Below are positions 26,220 to 34,774 of a stretch of 64,000 nucleotides of DNA, piece by piece (the stretch's first letter is position 1; the number at the start of each line of letters is the position of its first letter). The notes beneath the pieces were generated by a model that saw nothing but the letters and a program-made list of their open reading frames with translations, did not search any database and was not told the DNA's origin. Source of the DNA: Defluviitaleaceae bacterium (GTDB taxonomy: Bacteria > Bacillota > Clostridia > Lachnospirales > WQUN01); NCBI GenBank assembly GCA_009781755.1, contig WQVD01000009.1, forward strand, positions 1-64,000, read 5' to 3'. Made by a program: the position numbers and the translations under genes.

Positions 26220-26903
26220 CTATTCTTTCCCTTCTAATTTATCGATTAGATTTGAATGTTCTTGTAATGCAGCAAGCGTCTGCTCGCCAATTTGTTCTAG
26301 TTCTTCGTCGAAGATGGGTAGGCCTTTTTCGGCCAGCAACGCGATGGCAAATTCTGCCTTGGCCCACATGTAGGCATCGTCTCCGCTGAACATAGTCGGC
26401 GGTATCCATATGCTGAACAACAGGGTGAATAATTCTGCGATCAGCCGCGGGTTTTCTACCTTGAGCGACCCGTCGCGCACCCCTTCTTCGATAAGCGGCT
26501 GTATCCACCGCTTCGCCGCATCGGCGTTAAAGTTGATGTGCTCAGCCAAAAACGAGGGGCTTCTTAATAAGTGCGCTGTGGCTTGGCGTAGCGATTTGTA
26601 TTCATCTTCAAAGTCCGTCAAATTCAGCTTGACCGCCAGTTGCAATTTTTGAAACCCGTTCAATCCCTCCATGCGCATTGCTGCTTCGAACGGATTCTTC
26701 TCTGCAAATATCATGTCCGATATCGCACTCAGCACTTCTTCCTTCGATTTGAAGTGGTGGTAGAAAGCCCCCCGCGTCAACCCGTCGGTCGCCGCTACGA
26801 TGTCCAATATCGTACTCTCTTCATAACCCTTCTCTACAAAAACCACCGCTGCGGCCTTTAATATCCGCTTGCGTGTTTCTTCAGGATATTTGTTGCGCGG
26901 CAT
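26220..26903 (-). CDS. TetR-family repressor of the ABC exporter
   Basis: 227 residues. The helix-turn-helix is at about 10-55 (TRKRILKAAAVVFVEKGYEE, LTRGAFYHHFKSKEE). The C-terminal ligand domain resembles TtgR/AcrR-type proteins. GGAGG precedes the start. A perfect palindrome over its own -10 box suggests it represses the whole three-gene operon. Confidence 0.93.
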   Translation of the reverse strand: MPRNKYPEETRKRILKAAAVVFVEKGYEESTILDIVAATDGLTRGAFYHHFKSKEEVLSAISDMIFAEKNPFEAAMRMEGLNGFQKLQLAVKLNLTDFEDEYKSLRQATAHLLRSPSFLAEHINFNADAAKRWIQPLIEEGVRDGSLKVENPRLIAELFTLLFSIWIPPTMFSGDDAYMWAKAEFAIALLAEKGLPIFDEELEQIGEQTLAALQEHSNLIDKLEGKE

Positions 26904-26921
26904 TGCTCACCTCCGGGTTTT

Positions 26922-26952
26922 ATTATACATACATGCACCGTGTATGTATAAT
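26922..26952. promoter_or_regulatory. TetR operator (perfect 12-bp half-sites)
   Basis: ATTATACATACA and TGTATGTATAAT are perfect inverted half-sites separated by 7 bp. The palindrome covers the -10 box of the TetR/ABC operon, the usual arrangement for autorepression. Confidence 0.85.
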
Positions 26953-26976
26953 AGCGGCTCCCAAATATAATGTCAA
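26948..26976 (-). promoter_or_regulatory. Promoter of the TetR-ABC operon
   Basis: A consensus TTGACA (26976-26971) and TATTAT (26953-26948) are separated by 17 bp on the minus strand. The -10 box overlaps the palindromic operator. Confidence 0.85.
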
Positions 26977-27789
26977 CCCCTTTGCGAAAAAATATTTCAT
27001 AGCCGCATCATAACCGCATGTGCGCAGGTTTTGGCGTATACGCGAGTACGGTTTTATCGGGTTTGCGAGGGCCTCTCGTTAAGTGGTTGCGTTAGTCAAC
27101 TTTTTGAATCCTTGCACAGGGTTGGCACCGATTTGCGATTGGCGTTGCGAGGAGTCAAAAAGATTGCCGAACGCCAACCATTAAACTCGTGACCATCGCA
27201 AACCCGGTAAAACCGCAAGTTCGCGCATACGCCAAAACCTGCGCACATGCTGCCATGCCTACTTTGTGGCGCGAGGAAGAAAAAGGAATAAAGATTAAAT
27301 TAGTACGGGTAATTTATATTGTCTGCGAAACGCCGTGGGTTATGCTTATCCAAGGCAAAGCAAAATTACTCCTACTATATATATGTACTTTTGTAATCAC
27401 GCCCGGTGGGTAGGGTGGCATTGCACCCATTATGTAAAAATTTGTGCGGGTAACTTTTTCAACTGGTGGCAAAATGCCACCGGTTGAACGCAGTGCCGCA
27501 TCGCCCCCTCCCACTAACCCCTACCCCAGCGCGCCAGCAAGCGCGCGGCCACAATCGCACAAGCCAGCCGAGCGGAGCGCAGGTGAATACGAAAACGCGA
27601 GGCACAAATTGGTTCAGAATCAGATTCGCCTGTCGTCAAAAGCGCGGTGAGGCATTCGCGCTTTCAACTCGGGCGAATCCGTTCTTCACACAATTTGCTA
27701 GACCTTGCGGTTTTTGCGTGGTTGCGATGCCTTCGCGCTTAGTGCTTGGCGTTCGGCAATCTTTTGACTCCCCGCCCACGCAACAAAAA
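26977..27789. other. Repeat-rich noncoding region, about 0.8 kb
   Basis: No convincing gene was found here; the small open frames run through repeats. The region is built from inverted repeats (27016-27068 with 27196-27250; 27064-27176 with 27746-27860; 27567-27609 with 27882-27914) and local hairpins such as 27459-27484 (GGTGGCA/TGCCACC). It may be decayed mobile sequence or a noncoding RNA locus. Confidence 0.6.
27016..27250. repeat. Inverted repeat, about 54-bp arms
   Basis: The left arm 27016-27068 (GCATGTGCGCAGGTTTTGGC at its outer end) is an imperfect reverse complement of 27196-27250. About 127 bp separate the arms. The internal part contains another palindrome, TTGGCGTT/AACGCCAA (27139-27178). 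The arms share sequence with the terminator repeat at 12029-12083. The layout resembles a MITE, but no target duplication was found. Confidence 0.65.
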
Positions 27790-27860
27790 AATCCCCGCCA
27801 ACCAAAACGCGGGGATTCAGAATGTTGACTAACGCAAGCACTTAGCAAGAAGGCCTCGCA
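27064..27860. repeat. Inverted duplication of a terminator-bearing module, about 113 bp
   Basis: 27064-27176 and 27746-27860 are inverted, diverged copies of the same module. The outer 37 bp (27064-27100 and 27824-27860) and the 26-27 bp block (27151-27176 and 27746-27771) match best. The right copy contains the working terminator of the aldo/keto reductase gene. Confidence 0.65.
27790..27817 (-). terminator. Terminator of the aldo/keto reductase gene
   Basis: On the minus strand AATCCCCGC pairs with GCGGGGATT, followed by a run of seven T residues. It lies about 100 bp after the stop codon and is part of the repeated module described at 27064-27860. Confidence 0.8.
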
Positions 27861-27920
27861 AACGCGCAAAAATCGCACCGCCGCGTTTTCGTGTTCGGCT
27901 GCGCTACGCTCGGCAGGGTG

Positions 27921-28748
27921 TTACCGATGCGTATCCGGGTCAGGCCCCACGCGCTGGTCGCGGTTTAACGCATCGATGGCGGCGACTTCATCGACGGTCA
28001 ACGCAAAGTCGAAGATATCGATATTTTCTGCGATACGGGCAGAGTTGGCGGACTTGGGGATGGTGATTACACCATGCTCAATGTTCCATCGCAGGATGAT
28101 TTGGGCGGGGGTTTTGTTGTATTTGGCGGCTAGTCGGGTGATTGCTGGCGCGGCGAAGAGTTGTTCTTGTACGGGGCGTTCGCCGCCTAGGGGGCTCCAT
28201 GATTGGGGAGCGATGTGGTGGGTGCGGCAGTATGCACGCAGGGATTGTTGTGTGAAGAAGGGATGCATTTCGATTTGATTGAGGGCGGGGGTGACGGTGG
28301 AAGTTTGTGCGATGTCGTCGAGATGGTGGGGTTGGTAGTTGCTTACGCCGATAGCGCGGGCTTTGCCGGATTGCAGAATCTTTTCCATGATGGGCCAGGA
28401 AGATATGTGGTACGGGGCGCAGGGCCAGTGTACGAGGTAGAGGTCTACGTAGTCGAGTCCTAGCTTGGACAGGGAAGCGTCGAAGGCTTCCATGATGTTG
28501 CCGTTCATTTGGTCGGGGTTGCCTAGTTTGGTGGTGAGGAAGATTTCTTCGCGGGGGATGCCGCATGTGCGGATGGCTTGACCTACGGATTTTTCATTTT
28601 CGTAAAGGGCGGCGGTGTCGATACTACGGTAGCCCGCTTCAATGGCGCACTTGACGGCGTTCATGCACGCTTCGCCTTCGGCCAGTTTGTACACGCCGAA
28701 GCCCAGCAGGGGCATTTTGATGCCGTTGTTTAAAGTGGTGTATAACAT
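27921..28748 (-). CDS. Aldo/keto reductase
   Basis: 275 residues, the usual length of an (alpha/beta)8 AKR. Catalytic residues are visible: Asp and Tyr in DTAALYENE, Lys in LTTKLGNPD and His in YLVHWP. IPKSANSARIAENIDIFDF is the NADPH-binding end. It acts on carbonyl compounds in the cytosol; the substrate is not predictable. GGAGG precedes the ATG, and that site lies only 3 nt after the terminator of the upstream gene. Confidence 0.93.
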   Translation of the reverse strand: MLYTTLNNGIKMPLLGFGVYKLAEGEACMNAVKCAIEAGYRSIDTAALYENEKSVGQAIRTCGIPREEIFLTTKLGNPDQMNGNIMEAFDASLSKLGLDYVDLYLVHWPCAPYHISSWPIMEKILQSGKARAIGVSNYQPHHLDDIAQTSTVTPALNQIEMHPFFTQQSLRAYCRTHHIAPQSWSPLGGERPVQEQLFAAPAITRLAAKYNKTPAQIILRWNIEHGVITIPKSANSARIAENIDIFDFALTVDEVAAIDALNRDQRVGPDPDTHR

Positions 28749-28762
28749 GATTAACCTCCATG

Positions 28763-28804
28763 AAAAAACGCCAGTCGGTTAGTGTCACTTACCGACTGGC
28801 GTTT
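28763..28804 (-). terminator. Terminator/possible attenuator ahead of the aldo/keto reductase
   Basis: A long stem of 14 bp plus inner pairs (AAACGCCAGTCGGT with ACCGACTGGCGTTT), then six T residues on the minus strand. The T run ends 3 nt before the GGAGG of the next gene, leaving no room for a separate promoter. Confidence 0.85.
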
Positions 28805-28807
28805 CTA

Positions 28808-29566
28808 TTAATTTGCGAAAATGGCGCGCATTGCGGCCAGGGATTGGGCATAGTCGCCGTGTTCTCTGGCTTCAAGGCTGATTTTACCGTTGTAGTTGGC
28901 TTGGTGCAGAACTTGCACCAGCGGGACATATTCTGCGGGGTCGTCGGCGGGTGTGGGCGCTAGACGTTCCAATGAATATGCGGTGTGCACGTGGAATAAC
29001 CGCTGCGGGTTGGTCGCTACATCGGCGTAGTCTTGGTGGTTGCACAGTACGTGGTAGCTGTCCACCATCGCGCCCACGTGGGTCAGGCCTTCAGTCAAGG
29101 CCACCGCTTCGCCATAGGAAAGGATCATGTCCGTTTCTGTATGGTTCAGCGGTTCGACGGCGATTTTCAGGTCATTTCGTGCGGCGTATGTTTCCATACG
29201 CTCGACGATATCGCGCAGGTGCTTGTAGATTTCACCGGGGCTTTCACCTTCGGGTACGCAACGTGCGCGGCCGTTGCCGAATACGAGCGTTTCCACGCCC
29301 AGCTCCGCCGCCAGCGGTACCATGCGCGACAGGTAGGCCTCAATGCCCGTCACATCGCGGTCGCGCCCTACTAATTTAATCGTAGGCACAAAAAACACAT
29401 TGCAAGACAAGCAGAGGATTTGTGCTTCGCGCAGCACATTTTTTAACGCAGGCACCGATTCATATTGTGCCAGCTCGGCAAATTCCAGTTCGATGTAGTC
29501 AAACCCCGCAGCCGCAATCGCGCGGATTTTGTCGAAATCGATTTTCGTACAATGTCCGAATTTCAT
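28808..29566 (-). CDS. Sugar phosphate isomerase/epimerase-like TIM-barrel protein
   Basis: 252 residues. The start is put at ATG 29566 because GGAGGG lies six bases upstream; the earlier ATG falls directly on that site. AP-endonuclease-2/xylose-isomerase-like fold: FGHCTKIDFDKI, AGFDYIELEF, KIAVEPLNH (metal Glu), VGAMVDSYH (Asp/His) and LFHVHTAYS. Probably a sugar or keto-acid isomerase in carbohydrate use. It precedes the aldo/keto reductase. Confidence 0.85.
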   Translation of the reverse strand: MKFGHCTKIDFDKIRAIAAAGFDYIELEFAELAQYESVPALKNVLREAQILCLSCNVFFVPTIKLVGRDRDVTGIEAYLSRMVPLAAELGVETLVFGNGRARCVPEGESPGEIYKHLRDIVERMETYAARNDLKIAVEPLNHTETDMILSYGEAVALTEGLTHVGAMVDSYHVLCNHQDYADVATNPQRLFHVHTAYSLERLAPTPADDPAEYVPLVQVLHQANYNGKISLEAREHGDYAQSLAAMRAIFAN

Positions 29567-29711
29567 ACCCATCCCTCCAAAAATACCTATTATTCACAAA
29601 TTCTGTGCAAAATAAAGTAAATTACACTACTTTAGGCATTGTACTTCACGTGTTTTAGAATTACAATGTAACCAGCAATATCGGCAAATGATGGGCGGAG
29701 GAATACATACG

Positions 29712-31088
29712 ATGAAAGAAATCGTAAACGAGCAAGAATTAATATACGGTGCCCAAAACGGCAACGCGCTGTCCATGTTGCAACTGGGCAATCATTTGAT
29801 GACCCAAGGCAAGGAAAACGACGCCGTCGCTTGGTGGATTAAAGCCGCCGAAGCAGGGCGCGGCGGTGCGGCCTATAACTTGGCGCGGCATTACTCCGGT
29901 TTGGATTCGGGTTATGGCAACGGGCCCGAGATGCTCAAGTGGTTGCAAAAACTGGCCATGGACTTCAATGACGGCTGGGGCATGCTGCACTTGGGCGTTA
30001 TCATGTGCGGCGGCACGCACCAAGTCTGGAAGCGCACCATCAGCCCCGACGACTTCGGCATCGCCCGCAATGTAGAAGAAGGCCTGCGCCTTATCATCAA
30101 CGGCGTTAAACAAACCGAAGTCACCAGCAACGACTTGACCCTATACGATTATGACGCGGCGGCAGAAGTCGTGCGCGCTTACTCTGGCCCGCTGGGTATT
30201 GAAGTACTCAAGCTGGCACTCGCCTACAAAACCAAGGCGCGCGGGCTCATCCCCCCCGGTTACAACGCCATGGCCGAAGCCGCCGCCGCCGCCATATCAC
30301 AAATGGAAGAAGAAATTTCTACCACGCCGCCCAAACGCGTGGTTAATGCACAAAGCCGCACCATTGACCCCAGCCAACCGCATATGCGCATCCTGCCCGC
30401 CAATACGCCCATGTCCAACTACCGCGGACGCAGGCCGGCACCACGCCACATTCCCCCCACCAACGACATCACCCGGCGCGACCCGCGTTCTGGCTTTGGC
30501 CTGATATTGCAATTATTGTTCTGCATCGCCTTTGTAGCCGTCATGAGCGGCTTGATGTGGACCGATTTCATCACCTTCGACCAAGAAACGCTGGCCGACA
30601 CCATCCGCATGCGCGTGATCCTTTACGGCATCTTGGGCGTGGGCGGCATTCTCCTGTCCATGTTCAGCTTGGCCTTCCGCTGGGGAGCCATGGGCTCGGG
30701 CAAAGGAATTGCCATCTTGGTGGCCATGGGCGGGCTGTACAGCGCCATGATCAACACCATTTCCGAACAGCTCACCGTAGCCCTCACCCGCGAAATGTGG
30801 GAAATCCTCCTGAGTGCCGTAGGCACGGCGGTCATGACTTCGTTCGCACTGGGGCTCATCATGTTTGTCACCGTGCGCATCTACGACCACGAACGCTTGA
30901 CCCAATTCGGCAAGGCCGCGCTGTTCCTACTCATCGGCGGCATATTGGGCACTGCGATGTACTTTTTCCTAACCCGCGTAGAAAACTTGCTGCTGGAAAT
31001 CATCTTTACCCCGTTCCGGTCGGTGCCGTTCGTATGGATTGCATCGCTGCCGGGCATGCTGCTGCTGCGCTGGGCAGAAGAAGCGTAA
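29712..31088 (+). CDS. Sel1-repeat-like membrane protein
   Basis: 458 residues from ATG 29712, which follows GGAGG by ten bases; an ATG at 29688 is an alternative. The N-terminal 130 residues contain Sel1/TPR-like helices (NALSMLQLGNHLMTQGKEND, AVAWWIKAAEAGRGGAAYNL). A polar Pro/Arg-rich linker (about 215-255) leads to five or six membrane segments (265-455). Sel1 domains mediate protein contacts, so a membrane scaffold is plausible. Not otherwise recognised. Confidence 0.75.
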   Translation: MKEIVNEQELIYGAQNGNALSMLQLGNHLMTQGKENDAVAWWIKAAEAGRGGAAYNLARHYSGLDSGYGNGPEMLKWLQKLAMDFNDGWGMLHLGVIMCGGTHQVWKRTISPDDFGIARNVEEGLRLIINGVKQTEVTSNDLTLYDYDAAAEVVRAYSGPLGIEVLKLALAYKTKARGLIPPGYNAMAEAAAAAISQMEEEISTTPPKRVVNAQSRTIDPSQPHMRILPANTPMSNYRGRRPAPRHIPPTNDITRRDPRSGFGLILQLLFCIAFVAVMSGLMWTDFITFDQETLADTIRMRVILYGILGVGGILLSMFSLAFRWGAMGSGKGIAILVAMGGLYSAMINTISEQLTVALTREMWEILLSAVGTAVMTSFALGLIMFVTVRIYDHERLTQFGKAALFLLIGGILGTAMYFFLTRVENLLLEIIFTPFRSVPFVWIASLPGMLLLRWAEEA

Positions 31089-31106
31089 ACAAAATTAAAA
31101 ACATCA

Positions 31107-31145
31107 AAAAAGCTGTATTGCAAAATTTGCGATACAGCTTTTTTA
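31107..31145. terminator. Bidirectional terminator between convergent genes
   Basis: AAAAAAGCTGTAT and ATACAGCTTTTTT are inverted arms around a small loop, with A and T runs on both sides. It can stop transcription from the Sel1-like gene and from the sortase gene. Confidence 0.85.
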
Positions 31146-31163
31146 ATGCCGGTGTTTGTGCTA

Positions 31164-32726
31164 TTACGGAATCATCCGATGAAACCATGCGTATTCTTCG
31201 TAAAAATGGCTAAGTCGTCCAGTGTCGAAAGGCTGTTGTAAAAAATCGCATACCGAACAGAAGATTGAAATCGTGAATCGCCGCGCCATTTCTTCATATA
31301 ACGTACCATCTTCGGCGATGTAGCTTTGGAATGGATAATGGAAAAACCAACCGTCCAACGCAGTATCCTGCCCGTGTATGCCGTGCATGTTCCGCTCAAT
31401 AAACAAATACCCGCCACAATCCTCTTGGAGAAAATCACCGCAAGTAATCGTGTTTATACGACCAGATGGGTCTTGGCCGCTGATTACACGCGCCCATGTA
31501 TATTCACGCATGGTTAGTTGAAAATGCCGCCACGGTTCGTAAAAATAAATGACTTGGCCGTCTACGATGCGCATGGGTGGGGGCATGGGTTCGTCCAAAC
31601 GACCACCGGAAGATATGAGCTCGAATCGCCGCTCGTGCGTTTCATGTTCACGCAGCACCACTTGCCCGACATTTTGCCGATGTATGGCTATTTGCGAATC
31701 AAGCTCTTCATTCAAAACAGTATATCGTCGGAATATTTCAAACAACTCATTTCCCCATATTTCTTGATAATCTAAGTCGTTCCACCATTCCCCCAATTCA
31801 TTTACTTCATCTTGAATGTAGCATGGCGTTTCGGCGTCCACCAATATCCCCACCACCAGCAAACGATCCTGCGGACGGGTATGTGGGCATGTTACTAAAT
31901 ACACGATGCGATCATCGAAAGTGGGGCGCACCGCGCTGGTGATGAGAGACCGCGCGATGATTTGATCCATCTCTTTATAAAAATATTCGGTGCTGAAAAA
32001 ATGCAAATACGGTGATTCGACATTGTTGTCGAGGATATACACTGCGAAAATGTGTAGCGCGTAATTCGCATAGGGCGTGTAGATGGACACCGTTGGATTC
32101 ATTTCGTAGAACCACTGGTATTGATATTGCATCAACGTTGTAAACCGCCCGCCTGTAATCATGTGATGGCCATAAATAAACGTGTTTTGGTCGCTAAAAT
32201 CGGGGCTGTTGCGAAAGTCCATAAAAATCGAGCCGTAAGGAGCTTCCCGCCCGTCGGGCGTGTGATATAAATAAAAATCATTGTCCACGCCCTGCACGAT
32301 GGGAAAGTCAATGTCCGTACCATCCAAGTGTATCCACGCCACAATGCTGGGTGCATACTGCGCACGCCACACTGCAAAATCACGCGATGGCACAAAGGCA
32401 TCACTTGCGTCGCCCATCGGCGCGGGTTGCCCGCTGTCGGGCAAATCCGGCGGCACAACTTCACCCGGCGACAAGATGCCGATATCACCACGTTCGCCCA
32501 TCCAGCCTGCTTCCATTACATACATCACACCCAAGCTCAGCACCAACACGGCCGCCGCGCAAGCCATTACCGCACGCACGGCACGTTGGATGCGTGCTTT
32601 TTTGCGCCCGTCGGCCATACCGGCGTTGATGCCTGCCAGCATCACGAGCTTGGAGGGGGGCACGAGCTGTGCCGTTTCGCTCTTTAACCGTGCCTCTACC
32701 GGGCAATTTATTCCATGGTTTGACAT
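31164..32726 (-). CDS. Class B-like sortase with cytoplasmic N-terminus and long C-terminal domain
   Basis: 520 residues. About 50 cytoplasmic residues are followed by one membrane segment (AVMACAAAVLVLSLGVMYVM). Residues about 105-290 are a sortase: FPIVQGVDNDFYLYH, TFIYGHHM (catalytic His), IVYLVTCPH (Cys) and QDRLLVVGILV (Arg). The last 230 residues are an unrecognised domain. Sortase B enzymes usually have about 250 residues. The start overlaps the ECF sigma gene by 19 bp and GAAAGGAG precedes it. No obvious substrate with a sorting signal is in the window. Confidence 0.85.
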   Translation of the reverse strand: MSNHGINCPVEARLKSETAQLVPPSKLVMLAGINAGMADGRKKARIQRAVRAVMACAAAVLVLSLGVMYVMEAGWMGERGDIGILSPGEVVPPDLPDSGQPAPMGDASDAFVPSRDFAVWRAQYAPSIVAWIHLDGTDIDFPIVQGVDNDFYLYHTPDGREAPYGSIFMDFRNSPDFSDQNTFIYGHHMITGGRFTTLMQYQYQWFYEMNPTVSIYTPYANYALHIFAVYILDNNVESPYLHFFSTEYFYKEMDQIIARSLITSAVRPTFDDRIVYLVTCPHTRPQDRLLVVGILVDAETPCYIQDEVNELGEWWNDLDYQEIWGNELFEIFRRYTVLNEELDSQIAIHRQNVGQVVLREHETHERRFELISSGGRLDEPMPPPMRIVDGQVIYFYEPWRHFQLTMREYTWARVISGQDPSGRINTITCGDFLQEDCGGYLFIERNMHGIHGQDTALDGWFFHYPFQSYIAEDGTLYEEMARRFTISIFCSVCDFLQQPFDTGRLSHFYEEYAWFHRMIP

Positions 32727-33271
32727 AACATTTCGCTCCTTTCATTTCTCATTTCACCAATACACTGTTGCATCTTTTTGCGGGCGCGTTCGTACCGCTT
32801 GCGCAAGGTGGCTTCGCTTGCGCCAAAGACTGCCGCCATCTGCCGAAAGTCCATGTCATCCACTGCACGCGCCAGCATTAACGCCCGCTCCTGCGGCGAC
32901 AATATCCGCAACGCTTGCATCAATTCATCGCTCAAGAACCGCGTCGCCACCGGGTCGTCGTACCGCATATCCGGTTGTGGTACACGACCATCTGCATACA
33001 CGCTGCCGTTATTCGCGCCATCCCGCGCCGCCGCAGGCCGAAACCGCTTCTTGCGCAGCATACTCACGCAAGTGTTATAAGCAATCCGATACAACCACCC
33101 GCCAAAATTACCGTCCTCACGATACACAACCTGCCGTGAATACGCCTTAATAAAAGTCTCCTGCACTGCATCCTGTGCCTCATGCCAATCGCACAAAATA
33201 CCCGCACAGTACCGAAACAACCCATCGCCATACCGCGCCACGGCCGCTTCGAGGCCCATCATGTTTTTCAT
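32708..33271 (-). CDS. ECF-type RNA polymerase sigma factor
   Basis: 187 residues with sigma region 2 (LFRYCAGILCDWHEAQDAVQ, FGGWLYRIAYNTCVS) and region 4 (LRILSPQERALML, RQMAAVFGASEATLRKRYER). ECF sigma genes are normally followed by an anti-sigma gene; here the coupled downstream gene encodes a sortase with a short cytoplasmic N-terminus. Target promoters are not evident. Divergent from the RCC1 lipoprotein across 111 bp. Confidence 0.92.
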   Translation of the reverse strand: MKNMMGLEAAVARYGDGLFRYCAGILCDWHEAQDAVQETFIKAYSRQVVYREDGNFGGWLYRIAYNTCVSMLRKKRFRPAAARDGANNGSVYADGRVPQPDMRYDDPVATRFLSDELMQALRILSPQERALMLARAVDDMDFRQMAAVFGASEATLRKRYERARKKMQQCIGEMRNERSEMLCQTME

Positions 33272-33382
33272 TCGGTTTTATCACCGCCTTTTGTACGTAC
33301 ACTATGTAAACGCGGGAGGGGGGTGGTTTTGTGACGGTGTATCAGATATTATTTGCAAACAATCCATACAGGGGGTTTGTTT

Positions 33383-34561
33383 ATGAAAAAGATATTCATC
33401 TCATGCGCGTTGTTGATTGCCATTTTCGCATTATTTACGGGCTGTGCCGACGAGGACTTTGAAACCGATGCACCCGACAATATCATCCTTGCCGACAGCG
33501 CATTTTACCCGATTGCAATAAGTGCTGGCGATGGTCATTCCTTCGTCATCATGAACGACAACAGCTTGTGGGCATGGGGCTGGAATGATTTTGGCCAAGT
33601 CATTGGCGGTGCACAAGTGGGGGTGATTCAAACATCCCCCGTGCGGCTCATGGACAATGCGGTCATGGCATCCGGCGGATTTGGGCACACCGTCGCATTA
33701 AATGCAAATGGCGACTTAAGCACATGGGGGTTTAACGCCGACGGACAAGTAGGAGACGGCACATGGACACATCGTACAAGGCCGTACCGCGTCATGCGCA
33801 ATATTGCCTTTGCCACTGCAGGCGACCAACACACCCTTGCCATTACCGATGAAGGCGTTTTATGGGGTTGGGGCAGCAACATGTATGGGCAGTTGGGTAA
33901 CCCCCTGCCACCGGGCAGTACGCTCATGGATAATATATTCCACCGGCAACCCGTGCAGATAATGGAAAATATAACAACGGCCTCCGGCGGATTTGCACAT
34001 TCGATGGCCATTGATATTGACGGTGTCCTGTGGGGTTGGGGTGCCAACCAATACAATCAAGTTAACAACGATTCCAACACCCGATACCATCGAACCCCTG
34101 TACGAATCAAAGAAAATGTCGTCGCCGTATCTGCCGGGGGTGGTTTTACCTTTGCGATTACTGCTGACGGTGGCTTGTGGGGCTGGGGTGCCAATAGTTT
34201 TGGTTTCATCGGTGACGGTACCACCCATCACCGCCCTGATCCTGTACAGATATTAAATAACGTAACCGCCGTTTCTGCTGCCCGCAGCCATACCATGGCT
34301 ATAACAAATGACGGCACGCTTTGGGGCTGGGGTATAAACTCCAACGGCCAATTAGGCAATGGTGGTACCGATAACCAGCACCAACCCATTGCTATCATGG
34401 ATGGCGTATCCTATGTAGCCGCTTCTATTTTTCATACACTGGCAATCACCAGCGATGGTCAATTGTGGGCATGGGGCGGCAATATGGTGGAGCAGCTAGG
34501 CTACAGCGGCAGTGATGCGAATCGAAGTTTGCCGACTTTAATTACGTTGTTTGACGAGTAA
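33383..34561 (+). CDS. RCC1-repeat lipoprotein
   Basis: 392 residues from ATG 33383. A lipoprotein signal peptide ends LFTGC (lipobox, Cys about 22). Seven repeats follow, each with a HxxAI...LWGWG core (for example HTLAITDEGVLWGWGSNMYG), which should form one seven-bladed propeller. Such secreted RCC1 proteins are common in Clostridia and probably bind protein or carbohydrate; the ligand is unknown. It is divergent from the sigma-sortase pair, which may regulate or anchor it. Confidence 0.85.
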   Translation: MKKIFISCALLIAIFALFTGCADEDFETDAPDNIILADSAFYPIAISAGDGHSFVIMNDNSLWAWGWNDFGQVIGGAQVGVIQTSPVRLMDNAVMASGGFGHTVALNANGDLSTWGFNADGQVGDGTWTHRTRPYRVMRNIAFATAGDQHTLAITDEGVLWGWGSNMYGQLGNPLPPGSTLMDNIFHRQPVQIMENITTASGGFAHSMAIDIDGVLWGWGANQYNQVNNDSNTRYHRTPVRIKENVVAVSAGGGFTFAITADGGLWGWGANSFGFIGDGTTHHRPDPVQILNNVTAVSAARSHTMAITNDGTLWGWGINSNGQLGNGGTDNQHQPIAIMDGVSYVAASIFHTLAITSDGQLWAWGGNMVEQLGYSGSDANRSLPTLITLFDE

Positions 34562-34630
34562 AGACCCTGGGTCATCCGCGCAGAGCTATCGCAACGACGT
34601 TACTGTTACGTGCTATTTTAATATAAACCC

Positions 34631-34654
34631 AAAAACCCGCCATGGCGGGTTTTT
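34631..34654. terminator. Terminator downstream of the RCC1 gene
   Basis: AAAAACCCGCCATGGCGGGTTTTT is a GC stem flanked by A and T runs, 70 bp after the RCC1 stop and between convergent genes, so it can act in both directions. Confidence 0.85.
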
Positions 34655-34683
34655 AGGTTTATTGTACTTATATTCACGCGTTG

Positions 34684-34770
34684 CAGAAGCACAGCGCAGG
34701 GTCGAGGGGGAACGCTTCCCCCTCGCGGGGTTTGGGGCAGCGTCCCCAAGGTCTTAATCTTTTGACCTTT
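34684..34770 (-). repeat. 3'-end dispersed repeat, copy C (after grdCD)
   Basis: On the minus strand, 4 bp after the grdCD stop: GGTCAAAAGATTAAGACC, TTGGGGACGCTGCCCCAA, CCCCGCGAGGGGG, AAGCGTT, CCCCCTCGACCC. Compensating changes keep both hairpins (GGGG with CCCC) where other copies have GGG. Confidence 0.85.
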
Positions 34771-34774
34771 GTTT

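Noticed and set aside
27636-27878. 80-codon minus-strand open frame in the repeat block
   Set aside because: It runs through a terminator and inverted repeats, lacks a ribosome binding site and resembles no protein.
32708-32726. Frameshifted fusion of sigma factor and sortase
   Set aside because: Both have complete domains, the sortase has its own GAAAGGAG site, and a 19-bp overlap is compatible with translational coupling.
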